Assembly: GCA_963736975.1 (NCBI GenBank)
Contig: CAVTQY010000001.1
Coordinates: 4,095,614-4,159,613 of the forward strand
Length of the DNA stretch: 64,000 nt
From: CAVTQY01 sp963736975
GTDB lineage: Bacteria > Pseudomonadota > Alphaproteobacteria > Acetobacterales > Acetobacteraceae
Direction of reading: 5' to 3'
In this document: in pieces, positions 24,642-33,329 of the stretch
Layout: the number at the start of each line of letters is the position of its first letter
Numbering within the stretch: position 1 is the stretch's first letter
Made by a program: the position numbers and the translations under genes
Notes under the pieces: model-generated
What the model saw: only the letters and a program-made list of their open reading frames with translations
What the model was told of the DNA's origin: nothing
Database searches by the model: none

Positions 24642-25702
24642 TGCCGCGCGATGCCTCCGAACTGGCGCACCGCCTTGGCAGCCAGGCCGAGGCGGTGTGC
24701 CGCCACTATCTCTCCAATGGCCGGCGAGAAGGCCGCTACTGGTTGGTGGGCGACGCGCGCAACACACCTGGCCGCTCCATGTTCGTTCGGCTGAAGGAGT
24801 CGCCGAAAGGGGCGGCCGGCAAATGGACCGATGCTGCCACCGGCGAGCATGGCGATCTGTTGGACGTCATTCGCGAGAGCTGCGGCCTCATCGACTTCCA
24901 CGATGTCGCCGACGAAGCTCGCCGCTTCTTGAACATGCCGCGTATCGAGCCTGAGCCTCGGCCGAAACATCCACGAGTTCCCGCGCAAAGCGGCTCGCCA
25001 CAGGCGGCACAGCGGCTCTTCGCAATGTCGCGGCCGGTGATACGGACACTCGTAGAGACGTATCTCCGTAATCGCGGCATTACGCCTTTGCACGACGACG
25101 GCGCGCTGCGTTTCCATCCGCGCTGCTACTACCGGCCCGACGAGCATTCGCCGACCGAGACCTGGCCGGCGATGGTCGCGTGCGTAACCAATCTCGACGG
25201 CCGGATCACCGGCACCCACCGGACCTGGCTCGATCCCGACGGCTTCGATCTTGTTCGTCTAGGCAAGGCGCCGATCGACACGCCGCGACGCGCGATGGGG
25301 AATCTCCTTGGCAACGCCGTGCGTTTCAACGTGGCGAACGACGTGCTCGCCGCCGGCGAAGGCATCGAGACCATGCTGTCGTTGCGCTGCGTGCTGCCCA
25401 CCCTGCCGATGGCCGCCGCGCTCTCGGCCAATCACCTCGCAGCACTTCTACTCCCGCCGACGCTGCGCCGGCTCTATGTCGCGCGCGACAATGATGCGGC
25501 CGGCGAGGTAGCCGCGACAGCTCTGACCGAACGCGCCGATGCTGCCGGCGTCGAGACGATCGTATGGATACCCAGGTGCGGCGATTTCAACGAGGATCTG
25601 CGCGCCTTTGGCCTCGATGCACTTCAAGCGACTGTGCGGGTCCAGCTTGTCCCGCAGGACGTCGCCCGCTTCATGCTCATGATGTCGGCCGAGACGGGCT
25701 GA
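24641..25702 (+). CDS. Toprim-domain protein (plasmid primase-like)
   Basis: 353 residues; ATG overlaps the preceding stop (TGATG). The N-terminal DUF7146-type region (GRREGRYWLVGDARNTPGRSM, W-TDAATGEHGDLLDVI) resembles primase-helicase N-domains. The Toprim domain has GEGIETMLSL (catalytic Glu) and LYVARDNDAAG (DxD-type). It is typically co-transcribed with the strawberry-notch gene in such elements and probably assists replication or transfer of the element by priming on ssDNA. Function is inferred from family. Confidence 0.85.
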   Translation: MPRDASELAHRLGSQAEAVCRHYLSNGRREGRYWLVGDARNTPGRSMFVRLKESPKGAAGKWTDAATGEHGDLLDVIRESCGLIDFHDVADEARRFLNMPRIEPEPRPKHPRVPAQSGSPQAAQRLFAMSRPVIRTLVETYLRNRGITPLHDDGALRFHPRCYYRPDEHSPTETWPAMVACVTNLDGRITGTHRTWLDPDGFDLVRLGKAPIDTPRRAMGNLLGNAVRFNVANDVLAAGEGIETMLSLRCVLPTLPMAAALSANHLAALLLPPTLRRLYVARDNDAAGEVAATALTERADAAGVETIVWIPRCGDFNEDLRAFGLDALQATVRVQLVPQDVARFMLMMSAETG

Positions 25703-25774
25703 GCCGCAGCAGTTCGAGTGTCGCCATGGCCGGCCGGATGAGGCCGAAGTGCCGGACAGAGTCCGCGCCCTGGC

Positions 25775-27463
25775 CTTCTAGCCCGCATTTCTCAAACTGG
25801 GCAGGTGCACCGGGGCTCTGAATGAGCGAAAGTACTTCTGCGACAAAGCCCTAACGCGTTGCAGAGGAGTTCCCCGATGCCGACAGAGTGTAGCGCAGAC
25901 CTGTTGGGCTTTGCACCTGTTGAAGGCCGCGCGGTTGTCGCGGCATTCGACGGCGGTACGATCACCTCGGATGCCGGAGCGCTGCTTCTGGGTACGACGG
26001 ATCGAGCTATCCATCTGGTGGATCGATTTGCCGCCTGTTTCGTGGATCACCGTTGCCCGGCACTGATCGAACACGCGGTCAGCACGCTGGTGGGCCAACG
26101 CGTCGTCGGCCTGGCGTTGGGCTATGAAGACCTGAACGACCACGACCATCTGCGCCATGATCCGACGATGGCGATGCTGGCGGGCAAGCTGGAGGCACGG
26201 CGTGCGGATTGCGCCCCTGTGGCCGGCAAATCGACGCTGAACCGGCTGGAACTGAGCCGTCCGCTGCCGAGCAAGTATCACAAGATCAGCCATGACCCGG
26301 CCGCCATCGAGGCGCTGTTCGTGACGCTGTTTCTGGACGCGCACGGCAAGCCGCCGAAGCAGATCATTCTCGATCTGGATGCCACCGACGACCCTCTGCA
26401 CGGGCACCAGGAAGGCCGGTTCTTCCATGCGTATTATGACTGCGACTGCTATCTGCCGCTCTACATCGTGTGTGGCCGGCATTTGCTGGCAGCAAAACTG
26501 CGGCGGTCGAACATCGATGCGTCTGCCGGGGCGGTCGAAGAGGTGGCGCGGATCGTCGCTCAGATCCGCGGGCGCTGGCGGAAGACGCGGATCCTGCTGC
26601 GTGCCGACAGCGGCTTCGCCCGCGAGGCGCTGATGGCATGGTGCGAGGCCAATCGGGTGGATTTTCTGTTCGGCCTGGCGCGCAACGAACGGCTGGCCGC
26701 GGTGATCGCACCCGAGATGGCAGAAGCGCAGACCACGGCGCATGCGACGGGCCAGCCGGCACGCCGGTTCAAGGACTTCCGCTGGTCGACGCTGGATAGT
26801 TGGAGCCGAACACGCCGCGTGATCGGCAAGGCGGAATGGCTTCCCGGGTCAGGCGCGGAGACCGAGAAGGCCAATCCGCGCTTCGTCGTGACCTCGCTCA
26901 CGCGCAAGGACGCCAATGCACGGTATTTATACGAGACCATCTATTGCGCTCGTGGCGAGATGGAGAACCGGATCAAGGAATGTCAGCTCGACCTGTTCGC
27001 CGATCGCACCTCCACGGCCACCATGCGCGCCAATCAGTTGCGGCTCTGGTTCGCATCCATGGCCTATGTGCTGCTTTGCGCGCTACGCCGCATCGGCCTG
27101 CATCACACCCAGTTCGCCGAGGCGACCTGTGGCACAATCCGGCTCAAACTGCTGAAGATCGGCGCCCTGGTGCGCGTCAGTGTGCGAAGGATCAAGCTGG
27201 CCATGGCATCCGCCTATCCATGGCAACACGAATTCGGCTTGGCTCATGCCCGGCTGAGACACGCCGCCGCCTGACACGAAACAGACAGCGCACAGCTCTC
27301 ATGCACGGTCGATACGCCGCCGACCCGAGAGACGGACGGGCGGCGCTTTGTCGATCGCTCCCTCGAGTTGCCGTTCAACTGCTCCTCGGGCTGTCTTGGC
27401 TCCAAACCATCCGCGAATCACGCCATCCGCTACGCGCGGTTTGAGAAATGCGGGCTAGAGGGC
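25775..27463 (+). mobile_element. IS1380-family insertion sequence
   Basis: The terminal inverted repeat CTAGCCCGCATTTCTCAAAC is seen at the left (25779-25798) and as GTTTGAGAAATGCGGGCTAG at the right (27439-27458), both with a few further matching bases outward. It encloses one transposase gene. The flanking 4-bp sequences do not match, so no target duplication is visible. Either flanks have diverged or the boundaries differ by a few bases. Confidence 0.88.
25877..27274 (+). CDS. IS1380-family DDE transposase
   Basis: 465 residues from ATG 25877, with GAGGAG 6 nt upstream. Family landmarks: FDGGTITSDAGALLL near the N-terminus, LDLDATDDPLHGHQEG (catalytic Asp), LLRADSGFAREALM (second Asp), and CARGEMENRIKECQLDLFADRTST (catalytic Glu region). 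Full length and uninterrupted, so the element may be active. It separates the Toprim gene from the DUF2493 gene of the element backbone. Confidence 0.95.
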   Translation: MPTECSADLLGFAPVEGRAVVAAFDGGTITSDAGALLLGTTDRAIHLVDRFAACFVDHRCPALIEHAVSTLVGQRVVGLALGYEDLNDHDHLRHDPTMAMLAGKLEARRADCAPVAGKSTLNRLELSRPLPSKYHKISHDPAAIEALFVTLFLDAHGKPPKQIILDLDATDDPLHGHQEGRFFHAYYDCDCYLPLYIVCGRHLLAAKLRRSNIDASAGAVEEVARIVAQIRGRWRKTRILLRADSGFAREALMAWCEANRVDFLFGLARNERLAAVIAPEMAEAQTTAHATGQPARRFKDFRWSTLDSWSRTRRVIGKAEWLPGSGAETEKANPRFVVTSLTRKDANARYLYETIYCARGEMENRIKECQLDLFADRTSTATMRANQLRLWFASMAYVLLCALRRIGLHHTQFAEATCGTIRLKLLKIGALVRVSVRRIKLAMASAYPWQHEFGLAHARLRHAAA

Positions 27464-27519
27464 GATCGGACGGCAGCCGGCCCGGCCCGGCAATGGCTGC
27501 GCCCGGCTATTTTCCGCCG

Positions 27520-27755
27520 GCCCTGGCCACCCCACGCGGCAGGCCGCGTGGGGACCCCGTCTGCGGGCCTTTGCATCGCGAAGCAAAATAGCCGGGCTTC
27601 GCCATCCTCCGCTGACGCTGCGGCCCTGCGCTTCCACCTACGCCCTTTGGGCTTCGGCGGACGGGACGCTCCGGGTTCTGGGCCGCGCCGCCCGCCGTCT
27701 GGTGATCGCCACGAAGGCCGCGATTGGCGCGGCCGATCCGGCAAAGGGCCTCATC
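27520..27755 (+). promoter_or_regulatory. Structured leader of DUF2493 gene, related to DUF736 leader
   Basis: After the IS1380 end the sequence has a perfect 11-bp hairpin CCCCACGCGGC / GCCGCGTGGGG (27533-27556), then CCATCCTCCGCT, then GATCGCCACGAAGGCCGCG with a second hairpin GGCCGCG-ATTGG-CGCGGCC just before ATG 27756. The same landmarks in the same order occur at 29715-29906 before DUF736. No protein-coding gene is evident in 27464-27755. Confidence 0.5.
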
Positions 27756-28694
27756 ATGACGACCGACCATGACGACACCGAATTCGAACCGCCGCACCGC
27801 TCATCCCCAACCGATCACGTCCTCAACGAGCTTCAGCTCTATGGCTACCGTCCCTTTCAGGACGAACCCGATCCGAGACCGCTTCCCGAAGGCAACGCCG
27901 TGGCCGGCGCCGTCGCAGACATCTTCGACGCTCTGGTCTCGACCCTGAACGACACGCGCCTCGAACCGGACCTCGAGGACTTGCTCTGGGCGACCGTCAA
28001 CCTCTTCCACCGCGCCACAGGTCGCATCGAACGCAAGCTCGATGACAACGAGCAGGCACAGCACCGGAGCCAACGCGAGCAGAATGGCTCCGAGGTGCGA
28101 TCGGTCGAGCTCGAGCGATTGACGGCAGAAGGTCTCACGCTGACCGAGCGTCGTAACTGCATGGAAGTTTTCCGCGATCAGGCCGCCGAGCGCTTCGAAG
28201 TCCACACCGGCACGCCCTGGCGTCCCCGCTCGGGATCGCTGGTGAACCATCGCACGCTCACCGCCACGATGATCGACAGCCGCGACTTCCTGGTCGCCAA
28301 GCGCCGCGCCGAGGCGGAAGTGATGCTGCCGCCTGGGCCGAAGATCGCGCTCACCGGCGGGCTCGACTTCAACGATCATCGCCTGATCTGGGATCGGCTC
28401 GACAAGGTCCACGCCAAGCATCCCGACATGGTGCTGCTGCACGGCGGCTCGCCGAAAGGCGCGGAACTCATCGCCGCCAAATGGGCGAGCAACCGCAAGG
28501 TGCCGCAGATCGCCTTCAAGCCCGACTGGACGAAGCACGCGAAGGCGGCTCCGTTCAAGCGCAACGACGCGATGCTCGCGGTCCTGCCGATCGGCGTCCT
28601 TCACTTCCCGGGCACGGGCATCCAGGACAACCTCGCCGACAAGGCGAAGAAGCTCGGCATTCCGGTGTGGAAATTCGGCGAGGGTGGCGCATGA
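27756..28694 (+). CDS. DUF2493 (SLOG-like) protein
   Basis: 312 residues. The C-terminal domain (from about 190) is DUF2493: KIALTGGLDFNDHRLIWDRLD, MVLLHGGSPKGAELIAAKWA, QIAFKPDWTKHAKAAPFKRNDAML. This Rossmann-like nucleotide-binding fold is related to SLOG/YspA and lysine decarboxylase-like domains that bind NAD or ADP-ribose derivatives. The N-terminal 190 residues are helical with LTERRNCMEVFRDQAAERFEVHTG and are specific to plasmid/ICE versions. ATG 27756 was chosen over upstream in-frame starts because it follows the structured leader. The role in the element is unknown. Confidence 0.85.
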   Translation: MTTDHDDTEFEPPHRSSPTDHVLNELQLYGYRPFQDEPDPRPLPEGNAVAGAVADIFDALVSTLNDTRLEPDLEDLLWATVNLFHRATGRIERKLDDNEQAQHRSQREQNGSEVRSVELERLTAEGLTLTERRNCMEVFRDQAAERFEVHTGTPWRPRSGSLVNHRTLTATMIDSRDFLVAKRRAEAEVMLPPGPKIALTGGLDFNDHRLIWDRLDKVHAKHPDMVLLHGGSPKGAELIAAKWASNRKVPQIAFKPDWTKHAKAAPFKRNDAMLAVLPIGVLHFPGTGIQDNLADKAKKLGIPVWKFGEGGA

Positions 28695-28851
28695 CGCGCC
28701 GCCACCCCACGACAGGCAACCCGATCCCGCCGCATCGCCATCCCGCCGCATCGCTCTCGCAAGATGGGCTGCCCTCGGCTATAATTCGGACCGCGCCGTG
28801 GTGGTGGTGGAAGGCGCGACCGTCACATCCTTTGTCACGGAGGCTTCCACC

Positions 28852-29334
28852 ATGCTTGTCATCGGCCTTATCCTCAGCATGTTCGGGATCGGCCTGTTCT
28901 GTTGGCTAATTTTCACGCTCGCTGTTTACGCGCTGCCGTTCTTTGTCGGGCTTACAGCCGGCATGGCCGCCTTTCACAGCAGCGCTGGCGTTCTCGGCGC
29001 GCTGCTTGTTGGCCTCGTAGCCGGCGCCGTCACACTGGTGATTGGACAGATCGCGTTCGCCATCGTTCGTCCGCCGGTGCTCCGTGTCGTCATCGCCGCC
29101 GCTTTCGCCATTCCTGCCGCGATTGCCGGCTACCACGCTGTGCTCGGCCTCTCGCAGATCGGCGTGCCCTCGCTTGTCTGGCGCGAGGTGTTTGCCTCGA
29201 CGGGCGCGCTGTTCATCGGTGGCACGACTTGGGCGCGGATAACGATGTTCGCGGAGCCCCTTCCGTTGCGACCGGGCGGGGCATCACAGAACGACCCTCA
29301 GCCCGTTCTCACCGGGGTGACGCGGCAGGGGTAG
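28852..29334 (+). CDS. Small multi-spanning membrane protein
   Basis: 160 residues from ATG 28852, preceded by ACGGAGG at good distance. An in-frame opening extends upstream but overlaps the DUF2493 end without coding character. Hydrophobic segments: LVIGLILSMFGIGLFCWLIF, ALPFFVGLTAGMAAF, LGALLVGLVAGAVTLVIG, LRVVIAAAFAIPAAIAGY, with a possible fifth around GALFIGG; thus four or five membrane helices. It is common beside DUF736 and DUF2493 on alphaproteobacterial plasmids. Function unknown. Confidence 0.75.
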   Translation: MLVIGLILSMFGIGLFCWLIFTLAVYALPFFVGLTAGMAAFHSSAGVLGALLVGLVAGAVTLVIGQIAFAIVRPPVLRVVIAAAFAIPAAIAGYHAVLGLSQIGVPSLVWREVFASTGALFIGGTTWARITMFAEPLPLRPGGASQNDPQPVLTGVTRQG

Positions 29335-29906
29335 GCCTTCGTCTCGCCAGCGGCTGCTGTAGGAATCGGCGATCACGGATCATCCGCTGGCATCGAGGGG
29401 CAGCCGCTCGCTTCGGACACGCGCTTCGTCGATGCAGTTGCGATCGTCCCCCACTGCTGAAGGTGGTCCGGAGACTTGCTGCGCGGCTATTCCGGGAAGG
29501 CGAACCTGCCTTTTCCTGCGCAAAGGTTTCTTCTTCTACGCCTGAACCTGCCGGCCTCTTGTCTCGCACAACCGGCATCCGCCACGTCTTCTCTTGAGAA
29601 TGCTGCTCAGTGCACGGACGCACCTGGCCTCTTGATGGCTGATCTGGCCAAAGACCGGCTGCGCCTCGATCGACTGAGCCGCAATGTCGGCGGATCGACT
29701 TTCTTCCCCTGGGCTGCCCACCCCACGGGTCGAGCCCCGCGGGGACCTCGGCCAGCCCATTCCTCGCGAAACAAGAAAGTCTCACCGCCGGCATCCTCCG
29801 CTCCGCTCCGGCCCGCAAAGCGGGTGCGTCGTCGATCGTCCTCGGCCTGTGGATCGCCATCGAGGCCGCGGTGGTCGCGGGCTCGATGCAGCAAAGGAGA
29901 AGTGAC
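29335..29906 (+). promoter_or_regulatory. Non-coding leader region before DUF736
   Basis: No convincing gene in 570 bp. From 29715 it repeats the DUF2493-leader pattern: hairpin CCCC-A-CGGG...CCCG-C-GGGG (29719-29741), TCCTCGCGAAACAAGAAAG, CATCCTCCGCT, GATCGCCATCGAGGCCGCGG. The AAAGGAGA ribosome-binding site follows before ATG 29907. Earlier bases (29635-29710) show short protein-like fragments that may be a gene relic. Confidence 0.5.
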
Positions 29907-30227
29907 ATGGCAAATATCGGTTCTTTCAAGAAGGTCGGCAGCGACTTCCAGGGCGAGATCGTCACCCTGAGCGTGCAGGCCAGGGGCGTCCGCATCGTCG
30001 CCGAGACCAGCCGCTCCAACGATAACGCTCCGAGCCACCGCGTCTATGTGGGCCGGGCCGAGATCGGGGCCGCCTGGTCAAAGCGCTCCGAAGAGGGCCG
30101 TGATTACCTCTCGCTCAAGCTCGATGATCCGTCGTTCAACGCGCCGATCTACGCGAACCTGTTCAAGGACGAAGACGACGGGTACAGCCTCATCTGGTCC
30201 CGCACGCGCCGGTCCAACGGCGAGTAA
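29907..30227 (+). CDS. DUF736 family protein
   Basis: 106 residues. Family signature is complete: MANIGSFKKVGSDFQGEIVTL, RIVAETSRSNDNAPSHRVYVG, EIGAAWSKRSEEGRDYLSLKLDDPSFNAPIYANLF and SLIWSRTRR. Small beta-rich proteins of this family are near-universal markers of alphaproteobacterial plasmids and ICEs. They may bind nucleic acid, but the function is not established. A strong ribosome-binding site and own terminator indicate an abundant single-gene transcript. Confidence 0.93.
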   Translation: MANIGSFKKVGSDFQGEIVTLSVQARGVRIVAETSRSNDNAPSHRVYVGRAEIGAAWSKRSEEGRDYLSLKLDDPSFNAPIYANLFKDEDDGYSLIWSRTRRSNGE

Positions 30228-30246
30228 GCCGAACCCGATGGTGTGG

Positions 30247-30275
30247 CCCCGCTCGGACCTCCGGGCGGGGTTTTC
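30247..30275 (+). terminator. Rho-independent terminator after DUF736
   Basis: CCCCGC / GCGGGG stem with inner CGGA / TCCGG pairing, followed by TTTT. The remaining 30276-30600 has no gene I can support; it presumably holds the promoter of the next gene. Confidence 0.8.
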
Positions 30276-30600
30276 ACATTGATATACTCCCGCTCAAACT
30301 GCTTCTGACAGTCCTGTCATATCCGCTGGATCATCATCGTGAGGACGCGGAATTCAACATCAGGGCAGCGCAATCGCAGAGGCTGCCAAGATCATTTTTT
30401 ATAGTCGTCGCGTACGCCACGCAGCCCGGGGTCGGTCGACGTGCCTGAGAACGAGGTTGATCCGTAAAAATAACCATTGTAGCGTTGCAGCTTCGGTTCC
30501 TCAGGGGCACTGACCTGCTGAACTGGGAAAAAATGTTCGCAGAGATACCCCTCTCACCGCGTACCATCTGGCTCGGTTGCATACACTCAAGGGGCACCGA

Positions 30601-30903
30601 ATGACGGCCGAACTCGATGGAACCGCCCCGAACGAAGCGCCTCCGATCGGTGCACCCATTGCAGAGACGGCACCCACCGAGCCACAGCTGACCGATTACG
30701 ATCGCGCGCACTTGAGAACGTACCTCCGCCTGCTTGATGCGGCCATCGAGGGAGCCAGCTGGGAGGAGGCAACAGTCATTGTCCTGGATATCGATGTCAT
30801 GGCCGAGCCCGATCGTGCGCGCCGCGTTCATGAGGAGCACCTGACGCGAGCGCGGTGGCTGTCCCAGAACGGCTACCGCGAACTCCTGAAGCCGCCTCGC
30901 TGA
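30601..30903 (+). CDS. Short DUF2285-domain protein
   Basis: 100 residues. After an acidic, Pro-rich N-terminus the segment YDRAHLRTYLRLLDAAIEGASWEEATVIV ... ARRVHEEHLTRARWLSQNGYRELL has the DUF2285 pattern, a DNA-binding domain related to T6SS regulators such as RovC. The following gene carries the same domain at its C-terminus, so two paralogous regulators stand in tandem. It probably participates in control of the RepA/transfer region; that is inference. Confidence 0.75.
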   Translation: MTAELDGTAPNEAPPIGAPIAETAPTEPQLTDYDRAHLRTYLRLLDAAIEGASWEEATVIVLDIDVMAEPDRARRVHEEHLTRARWLSQNGYRELLKPPR

Positions 30904-31074
30904 GCTTGTTCCGCATTTCTCCACCATGCACGTTAACCATTTAGAAACGGCGATGTGAAATTTTGAACTGCAGGTACAAAAGTTACTGCTCTCCGCTTTG
31001 CACTCGCTTCACTACAAGCAATGACCAGGCTTCTGCACTCGTGACCTGAGGCAGAATTCACAACGAGAAGACAC

Positions 31075-31854
31075 GTGTCCCACACCGAGTGGCGGTCCAC
31101 GACCGCTCACCTCCGCACCTCGCAGCTGGACCCAGCCGATCTTGCCTGGGAATTCCTGCGGCGGAACCCCGATTATCAAGCATTTTACGCCGCCCAGTCC
31201 GGGAATCCTGATCGGAAGATTGACGCCGCGGCGCGGCGCTGGGGTTTGCGTTTCCTCGCCGATCCCGCTCACGCCGCCCATGAAGCCGGTGTTCTCTGGC
31301 ATCCCGACGAACTGGCCTGGGTGGTCATTCTCGCTCCACGAAAAGGGCATCATCAAGCGGGATCATTTGTCGTGGACGATTGGTTGATGAGCTTGCCATG
31401 CCGCCATTCCGAGGACGGCACGCACGTGCTGCTGAGGGACGGCAACACCCGGTACCAAATCCATCTCACGACACGTCCCAGGCACGGTGTGGTCCGGGTC
31501 GCCTTGATGCCACTTGACATGACGACGCCGTACCGCAGCCACGCGACCCACAAATTCTGGGACTACGCGGCGCGCGGACATCCGCGGCCGCGGTTTACCG
31601 GCGCAAGCCGCCTTGAACGCCTCAGGATGGCTTTGCGCGCTCTCGACCTGCGTCTTGCCGGCGCGACCTATCGCGCGATTGCCGAAGCGCTGTTCGGCCC
31701 GTTACCGGCCGACGCGCCGCCTTGGAAGACTGCGGCGATCCGCGACACCGTCATACGGCTGGTCCGGCTGGGCCTGCGCATGATGCGGGGCGGTTATCGG
31801 AGGCTGCTGGGTCCCGGCGAGGTGGATACGCCTTCGCCGACGTCAGCACCATAA
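31075..31854 (+). CDS. DUF6499/DUF2285 regulator
   Basis: 259 residues from GTG 31075 with GAGAAG upstream. The N-terminal DUF6499-type region has DLAWEFLRRNPDYQAFY. The centre is WHPDELAWVVILAP and DGNTRYQIHLTTR. The C-terminal DUF2285 DNA-binding domain is LRALDLRLAGATYRAIAEALFG ... IRDTVIRLVRLGLRMMRGGYRRLLG. This architecture is typical of regulators placed just upstream of an AlpA-like gene and repA in alphaproteobacterial ICEs. Confidence 0.85.
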   Translation: MSHTEWRSTTAHLRTSQLDPADLAWEFLRRNPDYQAFYAAQSGNPDRKIDAAARRWGLRFLADPAHAAHEAGVLWHPDELAWVVILAPRKGHHQAGSFVVDDWLMSLPCRHSEDGTHVLLRDGNTRYQIHLTTRPRHGVVRVALMPLDMTTPYRSHATHKFWDYAARGHPRPRFTGASRLERLRMALRALDLRLAGATYRAIAEALFGPLPADAPPWKTAAIRDTVIRLVRLGLRMMRGGYRRLLGPGEVDTPSPTSAP

Positions 31855-31979
31855 CGGGTGCGGGTGGCGAATTTGCCCCTCCCGTTCTTCGCCATCCCCC
31901 AGGGCGAACCCGCTCCGCCATCGTGATCCTCAACAGCCGCCGATAGCCGGCAGCGCTCGACAGGATCACGGAGCTCTCC

Positions 31980-32261
31980 ATGTCCACCAACCAGGCTGGC
32001 TTGCCACCGCGCTGTCTGCGGACGCCAGAGGCTGCGCGTTTTGTCGGTCTTTCGATCCGCACACTCGAAAAGCACCGCATCTACGGGACCGGACCGCGGT
32101 ACTCGAAGCTCGGCGGCCGCGTCGTCTATCGCCTCGAAGACCTTCAGTCATGGGTTGAGCGAGGCGCCAAGGCATCGACCTCCGACCCCGGCATCGGCAC
32201 CGTGCTGCCCGCCAAGCGCCAGCCGCACCTCATCCCAGGCATAGGTCAGCCGCGGCGTTGA
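31980..32261 (+). CDS. AlpA/excisionase-like helix-turn-helix protein
   Basis: 93 residues. A MerR/AlpA-type winged helix is seen: RTPEAARFVGLSIRTLEKHRIYGTGPRYSKLGGRVVYRLEDLQSW, landmarks TPEAARFVGLS and VVYRLEDL. Such proteins act as excisionases or regulators of integrase and replication genes in mobile elements. It lies 12 bp before repA, so both are probably co-transcribed. Upstream GGAGCTC is the likely ribosome-binding site. Confidence 0.85.
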   Translation: MSTNQAGLPPRCLRTPEAARFVGLSIRTLEKHRIYGTGPRYSKLGGRVVYRLEDLQSWVERGAKASTSDPGIGTVLPAKRQPHLIPGIGQPRR

Positions 32262-32273
32262 TGCCACTCCGCC

Positions 32274-33329
32274 ATGTCGGTGCGACACCGCATACGCTCC
32301 GAGCGCGAGCAGCTCGAACTGTTCCGCGCCCTGCCCGGCGATCTCGCGCCGCGCGACGCCCAGGATCTGATGGCGTATCCGTTTTTCAGCCTCGCCAAGA
32401 CGCATCGCATCACGCCCATCGACTACCGGATGAACGACATCGCCATCCGGGTCGAGGCTGTACCCGAGCATGGAATGGCCACCATCTGGGATGCGGACGT
32501 CCTGATCTGGGTAGCCAGTCAGATCGTCGAAGCACGCGATGCCGGGCTGCGCACGTCCCGCCTGATGGCCGCCACGCCTTACGAGATACTCACCTTCATT
32601 GGCCGCGGCGTCAGCGCGCGTGACTACCATCGTCTGAACGCGGCGCTCGACCGCCTGCAATCCACTACCGTTGCGACCTCATTGCGCCAGACCAGCGAGC
32701 GGCGCATGCACCGCTTCTCCTGGATCAACGAATGGACCGAGCATGCCGACCCGCACGGACGTGCCGACGGGATCAATCTCATCGTGCCGGATTGGTTCTA
32801 TCGCGCGGTCCTGGACGAAGCACTCGTCCTCACCATCGATCGCGAATACTTCGCGCTGACCGGCGGCCTCGAACGCTGGCTGTATCGCCTCGTACGCAAG
32901 CACGCCGGCAAGCAGCGTGCAGGGTGGCGGTTCGACTTCCGGCACCTCTACGCCAAGTCGGCGAGCCTCTCGCCGTTCAAGCGCTTCGCGTTTGAGCTGC
33001 GCGATATCGCCTGCCGGCAGCCGCTGCCAGGCTACCGCCTCTCCGTCGAGCGCGACCGCGCCGGTCGTGAGCTGTTGGCCTTCGTCCGGGGAAGCTTGTC
33101 CACAGAGGCCTGTGGACAAGGTGTTGATAGTGTCGTGCTTTCAGGAACCCCGGGGCGCGTGCCATCGGGAACCGGCAGCGCGTGCTATCAGGAACCAGAA
33201 GCCGCACTTTCTGATGCCAGTTCAATCGCTTGCGAGCCGCCTAACTTAGACTCTAACCAAGAAGAGTTTAACCCTTTTGATGTTGAGCGCGGCTCTGGGC
33301 GGTGGAAAACCTCCGAGAGGAGCAGGTGA
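32274..33329 (+). CDS. repA: Plasmid replication initiator RepA (RPA family)
   Basis: 351 residues. Replication-initiator landmarks: RSEREQLELFRALPGD, MAYPFFSLAKTHR, ATIWDADVLIWVASQI, LDRLQSTTVATSLRQ, EWTEHADPHGRADGINLIVPDWFYRAV, LTGGLERWLYRLVRKHAGKQ and FDFRHLYAKSASLSPFKRFAFELR. Two winged helices are expected. The C-terminal about 85 residues are encoded by DNA that also contains a DnaA-box palindrome and three iterons. The protein would bind inside its own gene. It ends in GTGA overlap with a parA relic, a replication-partition coupling typical of this backbone. Confidence 0.9.
   Translation: MSVRHRIRSEREQLELFRALPGDLAPRDAQDLMAYPFFSLAKTHRITPIDYRMNDIAIRVEAVPEHGMATIWDADVLIWVASQIVEARDAGLRTSRLMAATPYEILTFIGRGVSARDYHRLNAALDRLQSTTVATSLRQTSERRMHRFSWINEWTEHADPHGRADGINLIVPDWFYRAVLDEALVLTIDREYFALTGGLERWLYRLVRKHAGKQRAGWRFDFRHLYAKSASLSPFKRFAFELRDIACRQPLPGYRLSVERDRAGRELLAFVRGSLSTEACGQGVDSVVLSGTPGRVPSGTGSACYQEPEAALSDASSIACEPPNLDSNQEEFNPFDVERGSGRWKTSERSR
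33096..33196. other. Candidate oriV: DnaA-box palindrome plus three iterons
   Basis: TTGTCCACAG / CTGTGGACAA with a 4-nt spacer (33096-33119) contains two inverted DnaA-box-like nonamers (TTGTCCACA). It is followed by three direct repeats with consensus CGTGCYWTCRGGAACC at 33134-33149, 33158-33173 and 33181-33196, spaced 24 and 23 bp, about two helical turns. A relatively A+T-rich stretch follows (33236-33290). The layout is that of an iteron-controlled origin. Confidence 0.7.

Noticed and set aside
25741..27480. 4-bp target duplication of the IS1380 element
   Set aside because: Flanking tetranucleotides do not match under any boundary choice tried by eye.
30334..30927. 197-codon minus-strand opening opposite the short DUF2285 gene
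   Set aside because: The plus-strand protein matches a known family and has a normal start; the antisense frame has no recognisable domain.
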